This document shows, piece by piece, positions 1 to 18,495 of a stretch of DNA of 64,000 nucleotides. Under the pieces are notes generated by a model, which worked only from the letters and a program-made list of their open reading frames with translations, was not told where the DNA came from and searched no databases. This DNA is from Artemisia argyi (taxonomy: Eukaryota; Streptophyta; Magnoliopsida; Asterales; Asteraceae), in contig CM060698.1 of NCBI GenBank assembly GCA_030686995.1, forward strand, positions 139,082,606 to 139,146,605, in the 5' to 3' direction. A program made the position numbers and the translations under genes. The stretch's first letter is position 1, and the number at the start of each line of letters is the position of its first letter.

Positions 1-1677
1 GGGGGCTTCCAATCCCGACGCCTGGACACTGCGTAGATGTCTCTTCCGCTTTGACTTCACTTTATGTACTCTGTTGTCTTAGCCGCGAAATCTCATATTA
101 AATCTTCTTTTGCATCGTTTCCAAAATGATAAAATTATAATCTTGTTATTACATTAAAATATAAATATTTTTGTTTTATAAATCTATCTCCACTATATAT
201 AAACTTTTTTAAGTTTTATAAACATCTCATAAGATTCAAATGCGTTAAATTATAAATACGCTTAATATTTTGGACCTCTTTATGACACACAAATTTGATA
301 TGATGTTCACTATAATTTATAAGTTTTTAAACATCTTCATTATTTTATAAATATTTTTATAACCCGCCATAGTAGATTTCATTAAACATAAGTATAACAA
401 CATCAATAGAAACTCCTAAAATTCTTGAAAACCACCAAACGTAGGTTGAAATAACCTCGAAAATGGTTCGTTTCACCCACCAAGGGACCAACCTCGAAAA
501 TGGGGTCGTAGGACTTCACAATGTAGAGAAATTTTTTTTGGAGTTTTGGCCCTTTGTTTTAGTCAACAACGAGTATATTATAAGATTAGAAACACTATAC
601 TAACAAAATGTACAAACTCACAAACACGAGTAGCAAGTGAGATGCACCAATTATATTCTATATTATGTATTTTGACTTTCTTTTTTCTTCTCATTTTTCA
701 TATGTAGTTGACTGCAAGATTTTGATTCTAAGATTTATGTTATAAAATATAATTGTGAAAAAAATTTGTAAACAAAGTTCAACAACCATCTCGATCACAT
801 GAGTATTTCGAACATGACTTAAACTTACGACACCTTGTTGAAAAGTATATTTCCGATAACAACATAGTACTAATACGTTTGGTCTGGTACTTTGTTTTGT
901 GGCATGTGCAGTTGGGGACTTGGGGCTACATGCAGTTGGCTTGCATTTAGTGAGTGGGCCAATGAGAATAGCACGTTTGGTCTGGCACTGTGTTTTGTCG
1001 CACGGGCAGTTGGTGCGACAAGCTGTTTACCTTACCATTATTTGACACGTGTTGTACCACAATGGGGGCAGTGTGGGCAGTTGCCCTCGCAAAGTTCACT
1101 CGAGTATAAATGTGAAAATTTATCCAATAGTTGCATCATAGTCAAGTGGTTAAGGACGTTTGCACTTTCGTGCAGATATAATGTTCATTTCTTTTGCTAA
1201 TTTATAGTTTTGTGAATTTTTGTTATCCAACATTTTTTATTTTTCCACCAACTATTGGTGTTAATATCGATTAGAAAAAACAAGTATGTGCTAACTATTG
1301 TGCATATCATCATCAATTCGTAGTTTTGGTTCTATCATACAAACAAATACCGAAAATTTCACTTTAATTAAAAGTAAAATCGATTTCATTATAGCAACAA
1401 AGGTCGAGTTACTGACGTAACCCGACAGTCACTCACTTTTAACTTTTGCCCCATCTTAAAAGTTTTTCTGATACCGCCTGTGCCTGTACATGCTTTAGGT
1501 AGACGCTTGTACTGTGTTATTTTATTGTGTTGTATTCACTGGTGCGGTGGTAGTATTTATTTTCCTTCTTTCTTTACTTTGACAGTTCTCTTTTTTAATT
1601 GTCTTGTCATTTGAGACTTATCTATTTTGTTCGTTTGTTTAGAAGACTTAATTCTAACTGGTTGAAATAATCTATTA
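1..1677. other. AT-rich spacer, no gene recognised
   Basis: I see no credible coding exon here. A short open frame at 892-1200 has no recognisable domain and covers a degenerate direct repeat of about 41 bases (roughly 876-916 and 971-1012) that shares ACGTTTGGTCTGG and GCAGTTGG. The rest is AT-rich DNA with no clear element ends. Confidence 0.5.
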
Positions 1678-1933
1678 CTCCCTCCGTCTCAAATTTATTG
1701 TCCTATATTGACTTTTTTCGGTCTTTATTTTTCAACTTTAATATTAAGTATTTTTGTTTATATTACATAATACTTGATACAAAATATATAACCGGAACGA
1801 GTTTAAAATGTATTTTCATTTGGTATAATTTTTATCAAAAATTATATAACACAAACAAAAATATTTATAGTCAAAGTTGAGAAAGAAAGATCGAAAAAAT
1901 TAATAAGGGATAATAAATTTGGGGCGGAGGGAG
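1678..1933. mobile_element. Stowaway-type MITE
   Basis: This 256-bp element has the terminal inverted repeat CTCCCTCCGTCTCAAATTTA at the left and its complement (AAATTTGGGGCGGAGGGAG) at the right, and is bounded by TA dinucleotides at 1676-1677 and 1934-1935. The CTCCCTCCGT terminus with TA target duplication is the hallmark of Stowaway (Tc1/mariner-derived) MITEs in plants. The interior is AT-rich and non-coding. A related element lies at 13513-13764. Confidence 0.92.
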
Positions 1934-2191
1934 TATATCAGATTGTAAGAAAAACATTATCTTAAAAACAACACTTAGGGCGGTTGTTAGTAAAACAATT
2001 TTTATTATTTTTAACGTCATTTTTTTACACATTTATATTGTTTTTTGTTTGGTTTTTTAGTAAATGTTACTTTTCTAAAAAAAGAACAATATACTTTTAT
2101 TATTTTTTATACACGAACTAACTTTTATTTAACATCATTTTTTTACACATTTTTTCTGAACGAAAATGTTTTTCACACCCTATACCACCTA

Positions 2192-2275
2192 TCTCACAAA
2201 TGCCCCCAATGTGGTTGACCCACAAATTCTAGGTTGTTAGACAACTCACATACCACTAGACCAAATGCCTTAAGC

Positions 2276-2315
<40 letters not shown>

Positions 2316-2394
2316 CAGACAAATGCCTCTAGTAAGACCTGAACCCACAACCTCTAAGTTGGTGGGTAACTCACATACCACTAAACCAAATGCC

Positions 2395-2449
<55 letters not shown>

Positions 2450-2535
2450 CTCACAAATGTCTCTAACGTGTCTTGAACCCACAACTTATAACAAGATTGG
2501 TGGACAACTCACATACCACTAGACCAAACGCCTTA
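2192..2535. repeat. Three copies of an 85-bp unit separated by microsatellites
   Basis: Three degenerate direct copies lie at about 2192-2275, 2314-2398 and 2449-2535. Each contains ACAAATG near its start and AACTCACATACCACTA followed by CCAAATGCCTTA (or near variant) near its end. The first copy is followed by a T run (2277-2312) and the second by a (TTA)n tract (2397-2449), so a different simple repeat sits at the same junction in each spacer. Confidence 0.8.
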
Positions 2536-2640
2536 AGTTTTAACGAGAACTAACTATTTTTGTTTTGGTTAACCATGGTTTCCGACCTTTTTAGGTAACT
2601 AATTATTTTACAATATACATATTACAAATCTATCTCACAT

Positions 2641-2678
<38 letters not shown>

Positions 2679-3376
2679 GAACCAACACTCATTTAGCTAA
2701 GAGCTTCCCACTCGACATAAACCACAATTGAGGCATAAACCCTTAGTTTTAAAATTTTAATGGGGGTTATCATTACAACGAAATGAGAGAGAAACATATT
2801 GAAGGTGTAAATTGTTATTGAATTGAATTGAATACAAATAAGGGTTACAACTCTATTTAAATACAAGAATTGACGGGAAAACTAACTACTTGACTAACAA
2901 CTATTGAACTACACTACTACATTTCTTGACACGTGTAGAGACTCCTATTCAACATAATTATCATCTTTGGTGGTGAAGTAAACTGTCTTGAGCCTGCATT
3001 TCTTGTCTGCACAATGGAGTGTTTGGTTTTGCAGTTTATAGCTTGAAATGGGTGTTTGGATCTGTCTTTAGCAACTGCACCATTAATCATTCATTTTTAT
3101 ACTCCATATTTGTAGTATTTTAGTTATTACATATAGAATTATTAAGAAACGTTTTATTTAATTAAACTATTTGGATCAACGCATGAAACAATCACTACTC
3201 GTTAGAAAGGTATTAGTTCAACACAATCAAACTGATAATTAGTATATATTAAACAACATTCAAAACGACGCCGTTCTATGAACAGTATCCGCGGCCCATT
3301 TTCGTTGCCTGTTTCTTAGCAGTGATCCATTCTTATTTTCGGCCCATTTAACCAACGTTAATAAATAAATGATGAA
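2536..3376. other. Spacer, no gene recognised
   Basis: AT-rich DNA with an A run at about 2647-2674. The stretch 2815-2900 (repeated GAATT followed by a reverse-oriented TATTTAAATA-like box) has the feel of an old LTR fragment, but no ends or target duplications are visible. No coding exon is recognised. Confidence 0.4.
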
Positions 3377-3384
3377 CCCTCGAG

Positions 3385-4134
3385 TAGGGGTGTAATCGAG
3401 TCGAGCCAAGCCTGAGCTCAATAAGGCTCGAGCTCGGCTCGAAAAATAAAAGGTTGGCTCGAGCTCGGCTCGATTGCTCGTCAAGTTTTAACCATCTAAG
3501 CTTGAGCTCTGCTCGAGTAGGATTCGAGCAAAGCTCGAGCTTAGCTTGAAAAACTCGAATATGTGCCAATTGTATTTGCAGTTGAACTGGGCTCGAATAA
3601 AATAGCAGATACACCATTTCGTGTTAAAAAAAATTGAAAATTGCAGCTGCCAAAAAAAAATTATAAAAATAAAAAATAAAAAATAAAGCCTTCACAGATA
3701 ACTTGTACATGATCTCAAATCACAAACTGGAAGAAAAATACTTAACTGTTTGAAAACCAAAATAGATATTTTTAAGAGTAATAAAACCAACAACAAAATT
3801 CTCATAACCAAGAACAACATTAAGGTTTAAAGGGTACATCTAGAATATAATATTTTATCCTTTATGGAGTCGTTATAATTAAGTTAATATTCAAATCAGC
3901 CTTTATTTAGATATTATTTAAAAATAATATGAAAATATATTTATACCAAGGCTCGAAAAGCTCGATAACCACTCGAGCCAAGCTACCAAAAGCTCGAGCT
4001 CGACTCATATATGTTTCGAGCCAGTTTATTGGGCTTGAGCTCGGGCTCGAGCTCGATGAAAGCTCGGCTCGATCGAGTCGAGCTTGAACTCGAGCTCTAG
4101 TTGCTTGATAAAAGCTTGGCTCGTTTGCACCCTA
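3385..4134. mobile_element. hAT-type MITE (TAGGGGTG termini)
   Basis: This 750-bp non-coding element starts with TAGGGGTGTAATCGAG and ends with the complement of TAGGGTGCAAACGAG. It is flanked by an exact 8-bp duplication, CCCTCGAG (3377-3384 and 4135-4142). TAGGGGTG-type termini with 8-bp target duplications are typical of hAT elements. The subterminal regions (3385-3600 and 3955-4130) are dense in GAGCTCGGCTCGA-like motifs in both orientations and could fold back extensively. It sits just upstream of the ABCG pseudogene. A related element is at 9483-9958. Confidence 0.88.
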
Positions 4135-4441
4135 CCCTCGAGGAAGACGCTAAAACAAGACCCCTCTGGAACAATCTCAACAAACACAAAATCATACCTA
4201 ATTCACAAACAAGATCCAGGGATGATCGGAAGTGAGGTTTTCGTTGTAGGCTGCTGAAATTAGATATATGGAAGTAGCTTATGTAGGTATGGTTTACTTT
4301 TATTTGATTTGTTTGATTTAGGGTTTTGAATTAGGTTGTTTTGTTAAGGAAAGTTTGGATGAAGTTATTATGTCATTAAATAAGTGTTATTCGGTGTAAG
4401 TTAATTTGTATCATTGTCAAAGGATGCCATTGGATTTTCAG

Positions 4442-5077
4442 GCTTATGCGACACACGACGATAATCTAATTGGGACACTCACTATCCGATACAGTTATTG
4501 GGAACTGGCACTTGCGTGGTATTAGTGGTGGCGAAAAAAGGAGAGTTAGTATTGCCTTTGAAATCTTGATGAGACCGAGATTGCTTTTTCTCGACGAACC
4601 AACAAGCGGTCTTGACAGGTACACCAATACTTAACCTTTCAAATAAGAACCAAAAAAGTTTTAGTGCATAACATGTAATTTAAAATGATTAGTAGTATCT
4701 TATTGCAAGTACAATAATTTAATCATCTGAAGATACAAGATTTAGAAAGCTCTAAGCATTTAAAAATAAATCTTTTACGAGTATAACCTTTAGTCGTGTT
4801 CCGTTTTTACCTACTGGCTACTGTTAATATTTTACCCGTTATCAAACAGATACAACAGCACACACCATAACCAGATTAGACTTGCCACCTGTTTTTGTTA
4901 AGAATCAATGGATAATAAATTATTAAGCGATTAACTGTGCTTTGGTTATTTGTTTTTGGCAGTGCTTCAGCTTTTTTTGTTACTCAAACTTTAAGAGGTC
5001 TATCTAGAGATGGTAGGGCAGTAAACGCCTCAATTCATCAACCAAGCAGTATTGTTATGCCGCAAATGAAAAAGTAG
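4442..5077 (+). pseudogene. ABCG (white-brown complex) half-transporter pseudogene
   Basis: Two exon-like segments resemble the nucleotide-binding domain of plant ABCG half-transporters, plasma-membrane exporters of lipids and related compounds. Segment 1 (4442-4618) encodes [16 protein letters not shown], then in another frame [19 protein letters not shown] and [13 protein letters not shown], which are the ABC signature and Walker B/D-loop. It is followed by a GT donor. Segment 2 (4963-5077, after a CAG acceptor) encodes [19 protein letters not shown] and the H-loop region ASIHQPSS, then ends at TAG. About 40 codons between the Q-loop region and the signature are missing and the frame changes there. 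Walker A and the membrane domain are not seen. The best remembered match is the ABCG11/12/15 group. It is not functional as read. Confidence 0.85.
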
Positions 5078-7601
5078 AGGAGATGTCAAAGATTGTAAGT
5101 ACTATTTGTTTACATACAAACAATCAATATTTCCAGGTTTTGTTACATGGTGGATTTTGACTACGCAACTTGAAGTGCAAACAGGTTCAGTAAATTAGAA
5201 TGGACCTTATAGTTGCTGTTTGCCAATCGCAGTTATAAAGCTATGAATAGCATCGACCCAGGTATGCATAATACTATTATTTAAAAGGGTGTAATTTAAG
5301 GCATATTTAGTTATATTAATATAATGTATATAACAATTTTAAACTCACGTGTAATATCTAATTTTTTTTGTAGGAATCGCGATTGCTAATGGAGTAGCAG
5401 GAACGTTACTCGATATTAGCCTTACTCGGAAACATTACTGGCAGATAATATCAAATTTACAACAACAACAGAAAATGAGGTATGTGGTTGCATCATTTAA
5501 TTGTTTAGGTTAGTTTCGGCCATTCAAAGCTGAGTGCGAATGTTTTTCTTTATACTAGATGACAATTCCACAAAGAAGGTAGATGAAATAAAGTGAGCCT
5601 GTTTGATTAGATGAGCTATTGTCTTTAACATTTTTCACAGTGAACCACCTACAGTTTGTCTAAATGATAGCAAATTTGTTGAAGCTTTTCAACACCATGG
5701 AACGCCATAGAGAAATGAAACAAATGCCTATAGCAGTTATGTTTGATGGTGCTTGGGATAGCTTATTTAAGTTCTTATTTCCTTATTTCATTAACTAGAC
5801 AAGCAGTTGTGAGTGTCTTTACTTTGTTATGCCATTGATATATCCCTATGTTTGTTTTTTTTTATCACAATAGTTTCTCAAGAATGTACAATAGCTTTAC
5901 GTGTCGAATATTTACTTGCAAAAATGTTTCTGAACCAAGTTTGTAAGTGTTTCTTTTATATTCTACTTGCTTAATATATTCTCAGCCACGTGTACTTTTT
6001 GGCTCAAACCATATGGGATCAAACTCAGTTTCTGTTCTTATGTATTAAACCCAAACACTAAAAATTGTTAACTAATGTGAGTGTTATACCTTTAATAATG
6101 TTGCTTTTGATCCCAGGTTACACGCATAAGGGTCATGGATCAGTGCTATTGGATTTTGCAGCATGCCTCGTCCGGTATGAGGCAACTGTTGGCCATGATG
6201 TAGTTGAATGTCAAGTGGATGGTGTTGGTGAACAAGGAACTGATGAGTTATGTACGGCAGGTAATTTCATTCCCGCTAAATGTCTTTCGTGTTTGTTATG
6301 TATTAGTGTAACCTTTTATGATTAAATGTTACTATAAATTACAACTGATGCTATGATTGCGTGTGGTTCTTCGTAAAGGAGATGCACGCAAATGCCCGAA
6401 GGTTTAGCTTTATACTTAGATATATCGTCGCGCTTTTTTTTCAAAACCCTTTGCTATTGGTTGTTCGTTTATCTGATTTTTCATGATCTTTGGGCAAAGA
6501 CCTTCGCAACGACCCCGTAGACAGGCTGCTGCTCTGCCATTGTGTAGATCCTTATCGCAAACATTTCAGGCATCAGGCGGTAGCGGTTCATCAATGCCGG
6601 AACATCGGCCATTTGTCCCTTAAAATGTCTCCTCAACATATGACAGCCGGTGTTCAACCAGGTATATATATGTTGTTAATTATTATTGGTACAGGTTACA
6701 ATGTCATTAGTGGAGGATAAAAACTCACTCACAGTGCCAAAGACATTGTGAGTGAGTTTTTAATAGAGTATAAATGTTTTGAAAACCAATAATGAGTGAG
6801 TTTTTAAAAATGCAGTCTTTTAGTGGGCACACGTGAATGAGCCAAGATTGCCATTCTCTATAAATGTTTTGAAAAAATTGACCATAAGTTTTGTAATTGC
6901 AGGAGAAAATTAAACAAACACATGATGAAGAGAGGGAGAAGAGAGCAGCTGCCGCCGGAGGAGAATAGCAGCCCTCCACTCCTCAACTTCACAACCAAAT
7001 ACTGCAGCCTCATCAGACACCATATGTACGTTTTGTAAGGTGTCGATAGATCCGCTTCATAGGTATAACTATAAATACTGCAATATATCATGCATGGATC
7101 TTCACAGAGAGATCCTCAAGAAGGAATGAATTAGAGAGCCTTTTTCGTGTTTTTCACCTTTCCTGTTTAACTATGTATTTATTCTACTCATTAAATTTTT
7201 ATAGAAAGTTGTTATTTTTGGTTCTCAGTCTCTTGATACCTCGAGATTAATGACCATTAAAGAAGTATGATTGTTACCCAGAAATTTGCTAAGAAAATAC
7301 CAAAAAAAAAAAAAAAACGCGAGAAAAACCCGCGAGGCCGCGTTGCCGTCGGCATACTCGTTTACAATTAAAAATCAACAATCGTATAGTATACTCTATT
7401 TTAACTTTTTACATACACTTCAACACAACACAAAACTAAATCAAATGCTAGATTCTTCTTTGTACAAAACAAATAAAAAATGTTTATTGGTGATGAATGG
7501 TTGTCACCTTTTTCAAATTCTCTCTATATATATGACCTACCATTCACGTTCGATCATTCTTAAAACACAAAACAACACGAAAGCTTTTCTCTCTATAAGA
7601 C
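5078..7601. other. Unassigned region with exon-like fragments, upstream of the reductase gene
   Basis: Several short stretches look exon-like but I cannot name them: 5374-5450 after a TTTTTTTGTAG acceptor; 6113-6261, open for about 49 codons between an AG acceptor and a GTAATT donor; and 6490-6660, which in one frame is rich in Gln, Arg and Ser. They may be decayed remains of the ABCG locus or of another gene. A repeated phrase ACTCACTCACAGTG / CATTGTGAGTGAG (about 6723-6756) forms a small hairpin. The last 100 bases before 7602 (TATATATA at about 7525, then CTTTTCTCTCTATAAGAC) look like the promoter and leader of the next gene. Confidence 0.4.
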
Positions 7602-13403
<5,802 letters not shown>

Positions 13404-13512
13404 CAAAATATGTGATCTATTTTCCAGTTTTCTGTCTCATTCATATCGAATCTATGTTTATTCTAGTCATTTAAGTTAAAAATTATTACATTATGCCAAA
13501 TGTATGCCACTA

Positions 13513-13764
13513 CCTCCGTCCCATAATTATAGTCCACTGTTGACTTTTTAAGTCTTCATTTGGCAACTTTGACCTTATATATTCTTATTTGTGTTATATA
13601 ATACTTGATGATAATTATACCAATTGAAAATACATTCAAAACTCAATTCATTCATATATTTTGCATCAAGTAATATATAACACAAATAAAAATATTTAAG
13701 GTCAAAGTTGAAAATTAAAGACTTTGAAAGTCAACAGTAGACTATAATTATGAGACGGAGGGAG
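13513..13764. mobile_element. Stowaway-like MITE downstream of the reductase gene
   Basis: Ends are CCTCCGTCCCATAATTATAG (left) and the complement of CTCCCTCCGTCTCATAATTA (right), with TA at 13511-13512 and 13765-13766. The inverted repeats extend for about 40 bases through AGTCCACTGTTGACTTT. It starts 110 bp after the reductase stop codon and may lie in the 3' UTR or just beyond it. Confidence 0.9.
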
Positions 13765-13946
13765 TATTATATTAATAGCATGATATGGTTCTCTGGTTAA
13801 GAAGACTTAAATGAATTTTAGGGGATCGTTATTGTAGAAAGGGAGAACCGAATAAAGTTTGGTTGAGATATAAAACAAGTAAATAACATAATAAGTATGA
13901 ATGAATAATTTATAATTTATGAATGAATAATCATCTTGTGACCACG

Positions 13947-14475
13947 GAGGTTCACCTGTGTGGACTTTGGACTATCTAAAAAAGGTAATCGCCGTGGAAT
14001 TGGTCGGCTCGTAATATCGAGTCGAAAACCCACGTTTACCAAACTAAATAAATAAATAAACTTTATAGTAAAACTTTGCTATGTAAATATATTTTTTATT
14101 AAAATATAATTACTTTTCATTTTTCAAAACTAATATAGCGTTTAATCGATTGTTTAACTGATTATTCAGAATATAAAGAATACATATGTAATATTTATTT
14201 CTAAAAATATTTCTAACATACTACTCTTCATATATCTTTATATTATATTATTAAAAGTTTCAAATAATTTTTTTTGTGTTACTTGAGTTTCCGACTCGGC
14301 ATTGCGAGCCGACTAATCTTAGGGCGATTACCCTTTTAGATAGCCCGAAGTCAGCATATGTGAACCTCCATGGCTACAAGAGGATTAATTTTTTCCCCGT
14401 TAGATTCGAACCATTGACCTACTCTTTGGAAAGCTCGTATTCTTACTATTGGGTCACCCCTTGTGGTTTCAAATG
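13947..14475. repeat. Inverted repeat with SINE-like segment
   Basis: The arm 13947-14011 (GGAGGTTCAC ... GGTAATCGCC ... GTCGGCTCG) is matched in reverse by 14305-14369. The right copy continues to about 14465. Read on the minus strand, that extension contains GGTCAATGGTTCGAATCTA (14399-14417), a good match to an RNA polymerase III B box, and upstream GGTGACCCAATAG, which could be a degenerate A box. I infer two copies of a tRNA-derived SINE in opposite orientation, the left one truncated. There is no coding content. Confidence 0.5.
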
Positions 14476-15000
14476 ATTTTTATTTCAACTTATAACTAAC
14501 TATACAAGGGTTTTTGTAAATTTTAATTTATCATATAGTTAAATTGTTATAGTCTCAAAATTATTTGAAAATAACACTTAAGTATATAATAAGAATATCT
14601 ATATATTAAAGGTAGTGCGGTAAATTCACTTTTTATAAAGTATTATTTCAAATACATATTTATTCTCAATAACTAAATAAAATATTATATCAATTATAAG
14701 AAAAATGATATTAACTAAATTTTCAAAAAAGTATGATTAATTTTCCCAAACGAGTTGGGCACCGGGCCTCCGCGTTGCGGCGGGGCATCGTTTCATGCTG
14801 TTGATCATTGCATGGTATATACTTGTTTATATTTCATATAAGCAAACAATGTTAATTGAACGATTCTAAAAAGAACTGACATAATCCATTTGCTTACAAA
14901 GCATTAACATCTATGCATACACGATCCATTCTGATTTGTATACATATAATAAGTATATAGCTATGATCTTTTACAAACTGATACAACAAACTAAATTCAG
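14476..15000. other. Spacer, no gene recognised
   Basis: AT-rich. The only distinct item is a GC-rich palindrome around 14765-14790 (CCTCCGCGTTGCGGCGG), a motif common at the edges of dispersed plant repeats. No element boundaries are visible. Confidence 0.4.
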
Positions 15001-17600
15001 TACCTGGGACTAATGAGGCATTTTAGCTTCTGTTTCACTTTTTGTATCATTTCCATTAGGTCCGCTCCTATATCTGATCTGCATAGTAAAATAACTGTAA
15101 AAGACATTGTTGAAAAGTATTGCTACATACCAGGTTCTCTTTTGTTTAAGCCGTGTAGTCTCAACCATAGCCATTGGAGGCCACGCAATCAGTTCCTGGT
15201 TCACTACATCAGATCCGATATTTTCTTTAGTTTTTGCCCCACGAAGTAGATGGTTTCTTCGCCTTGAACTCCATTCTTTTAGCAGTAATTCAAGACTTAA
15301 CTTTTGGGCGACATGGAGTTGGTTGGATATGAAACATAGATACGGGACAGTTGCCTATACTTTTGTGAAAGCTGATGTGTAGAAGAAGTCTTTATTTGCA
15401 TTCATCTAAGTGCGGTAAGTAGCTACAGTCAACATAAGACACAAAATGTAAATACAACTGAAGATATACACAAATTTAACATAATCAAGGAGAAAAAAAT
15501 ATTAAAGAAAAAGTACTTGTAACGTAGCTTCAAACGACTTATATCTGTTACTTATAACACTTTAAGCCATACCCCTTAAACACCCATTACAGTAAGTATC
15601 AATATGGGGAATAATTTCACTACAATTATGAAAATGGGTAAGAATTGAGCCCAATACATCAACATGGGGTGGAACTTCGCCCATTCTACACGACAACGTC
15701 TTGATTTCTAAATTATATAAAATCAAATAACAGATTAACTGAATATACTCAGTTTCAGCAAGCAATTAGTTACCTTTTGTGTAAATTCCTTCAAAACCTT
15801 CTCATGACATTTTATTGCACAATAATCTGTGATTCACGAAACCATCCTTGTTCTACCATGATGACCTGAAAGAATTTTCCACCAACAGTGAGACATATAA
15901 AACAACATTACGCATTCTTCAAAACAATTTAAACTACATTTTGAGATCCATGTTTGCACCAAAAGCAATCCCACTTTACCTGGTACGCAGCTCCAAAAGC
16001 AATCCCGCTTTCCTTAGCCTGAGGAATTCACCTTAGCCTGATCCTCACGTGGCCTATTGTCCAATTGGGTTCACAACTCGCAAAGGGAACGAATGACTTA
16101 TTTTCATAATCTGAAGCATGACCTTCTAAATGCAACAATCCATTTTAAGATTCATAATTCAAACATCCAAAAGCAAAAACATATACCAAGTAGAATTCTT
16201 GATAATTATATGCATCCAAATACATCAGTTTGAATACTCATATGATGCACCTTGCATCAGATTAGTTGTTGGTCTGAACAGATATTGTTTACCTTCTGGT
16301 ACCGTTGTCATAACCTCCTCTACTTCGATCCACACCTTCAAATATATCATTACTTGTCAAAGATTCAACACCTGAAGTATATGATTGGAAGAGAATGGAG
16401 TTTCCTCAAAACGGTATGTAGATATGAACAAATAGAGTTAAATAGGTCATTTGGGGTTATACTTTATTGCTAAATGATAAATAATTCTCATATAAAAGAG
16501 GCGACCGATACCATACTCAAGCGTTTAAAAACAGGTAGAGACAACGCTGTTGACGGTAGCTAGTTACATTTTCGGCCTCGGGTATAATGGCAAACCATAT
16601 CGATGTAGGACTACTACGGATCCTGTAAGAAACTAATCATAAAGTTTTAACATAAAGTTATAAACATAAAAAGCTTTTATATTTTAGTGAAAACTTCAAC
16701 CCTATTACATAACAAACCAACGTTAAAGCTCATAAGCAAAAACAGGGAGTATATGTGGTTTCAGTTAACAGCAAGTTCATATACCAGATACTTAATGGAT
16801 GAGCGAGTAGTGAAAGGAATCCATGTTCAGCTTAGTTTTCAAATATTTGTTACACCACATTTTCATGTATTACTACAAATTTAGCTGCATGTTGATAACA
16901 TAAAGACACACTCCCTTTTCATTAAATGACATTATGTATTCAAGCAAACGCAAATACACACATTTAAAGCCACAAAACCCTTAAAATTTAGGAAAACTTA
17001 CCATTACAAAATCCACAAATGCAATCTGAGTTGAATGACGATAGTCTTCTAGCAGCCATCAACACCATCATATTAGCATCCACTCCTTTGACAAATATCT
17101 GCGAAAGGATAAAACAAATTAGTCACACCGCTACACCAAATTACATAAAGCTATAAACTTTTCAATACCCATTACCAAGAATCATATGCATGAACATAAG
17201 AATAAGTGTATTGATTATACATAAAAATTGGTTACCTTTAGCGATGAAATTCATTATGTTTTTATGACTCTGAATCCTTCCAGCATGTTATACATAGTAA
17301 TTGTATCTGTTATTGCATAAACGTACAAAAGAAATCAATATTATTCCGGTTTTCATGAAAAATATTTCTAGAATATATTATTACCCGTGGCTACAAACCA
17401 TTACCAACTCCGGCAGAGGGCAAATCTACTTCCTCTACATATGCAGCCACACGGTCACCATAACCCTCAAGAGATGTCAGTTGACCCGTATGTCACCTCC
17501 CGCCTAGCTTACTACTTATGTGAAACACAACATCAACATACGCAATTAACTAATCCTATAACATAATGGATCATTAACAAAGGTTACTAATTATTATTAT
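15001..17600 (-). pseudogene. Unidentified gene remnants (minus-strand exon-like pieces)
   Basis: Short minus-strand pieces look like decayed exons but cannot be joined into a gene. They are: 15130-15204, reading ELIAWPPMAMVETTRLKQ; 15975-16020, reading QAKESGIAFGAAYQ; 15800-15858 after a TTCTTTCAG acceptor, reading VIMVEQGWFRESQ; about 17000-17050, reading DYRHSTQIAFVDF, which resembles the RNP1 end of an RRM; and about 17400-17500, reading SLEGYGDRVAAYVEEV. Stops and frame changes occur around all of them. An RNA-binding protein origin is a guess for part of the region. Confidence 0.3.
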
Positions 17601-17614
17601 AAGTAATATATACC

Positions 17615-18495
17615 TTGTGGAAAACTAGAAGGGGGGTTGAATAGTTTACCGGTTTTTATGTTAATTTTCTTTGAAAACTTTTACGTGTAATCGACAACTA
17701 AAGCTTACCAAACAATAAATAATATGCAAGAATAAAAGTAAGAAACGATTAAACCATAACACGGATGTTCATCGTGCTTCGGCTACAAGGACTCTTTTTT
17801 CTTGCCCTACTCCACGGCCCGAGTATCCAACTCGAGAGTTTCTTACACTAGTCAACAAGCTCCTTTAACCGGCGGAGAAAACTTTACACGTCGCTTACAT
17901 ACTATGTCCGACACTAAGCTAGATGTCGAGTTCTTTCACACGGGTTCAACCACTCCCGATAGTTCTTTTACAAGGGTACAACAACTCCCGATACACTAAG
18001 TATTTTGAGGACTAAAATACTAACCTATCACTACAAGTGAATACAATGAAATGATGTATAAACTTTACAAGTCTATACTATGCTATGCTTAACAAGTCTT
18101 GCAACTTTGTGTTGAAGCTTGTGAAGTCGTGATCTTCTTGCTACAAAGAAAGACTCACAAATATGAAATGGATCTGAGTTAGAAGAGAGAAATGAAAGTA
18201 TATATAATATGTTATAATTGTAACTGATGAGAAAAACACAAAGAATGGGTTGCTATTTATAGGCAAACATCCTGATCAACCCGCGGATACGGTGGAACCA
18301 TTACTTTGATTTCGTCCGTTATACCTGAGGGTTCCGCCAGCATGTCTGACAGAATCCTGCACAAGATATCACACAATCTAACTCAATATTCTCAAGATCT
18401 CACAAAGTCCACTTTGAGATCTTTGAGTATGAATCTATACAAAATAAAACATGTCTCTAACAAAAATGTTTCCTTAAAGGGACATGTGTGATGCA
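17615..18495. mobile_element. LTR-like fragment
   Basis: The phrase AAACTAGAAGGGGGGGTTGA near 17622 and the following CTTCGGCTACAAGGACTC and CACGGCCCGAGTATCCAAC resemble LTR sequences of plant copia elements as I remember them. A TATATAAT-like box and GCTATTTATAGG (18250-18263) could be a promoter. No paired LTR, primer site or target duplication is seen. It may be a solo or truncated LTR. Confidence 0.35.

Noticed and set aside
1135..1180. tRNA-like start (TAGTCAAGTGGTTAAGGA)
   Set aside because: The A-box resemblance is good, but no B box, anticodon arm or acceptor pairing follows.
892..1200. 102-codon ORF in the left spacer
   Set aside because: No recognisable domain, contains an internal direct repeat, and has no promoter or splice context.
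14765..14790. GC-rich palindrome as a Helitron 3' hairpin
   Set aside because: No CTRR terminus follows and no Helitron 5' TC end or Rep/helicase sequence is seen.
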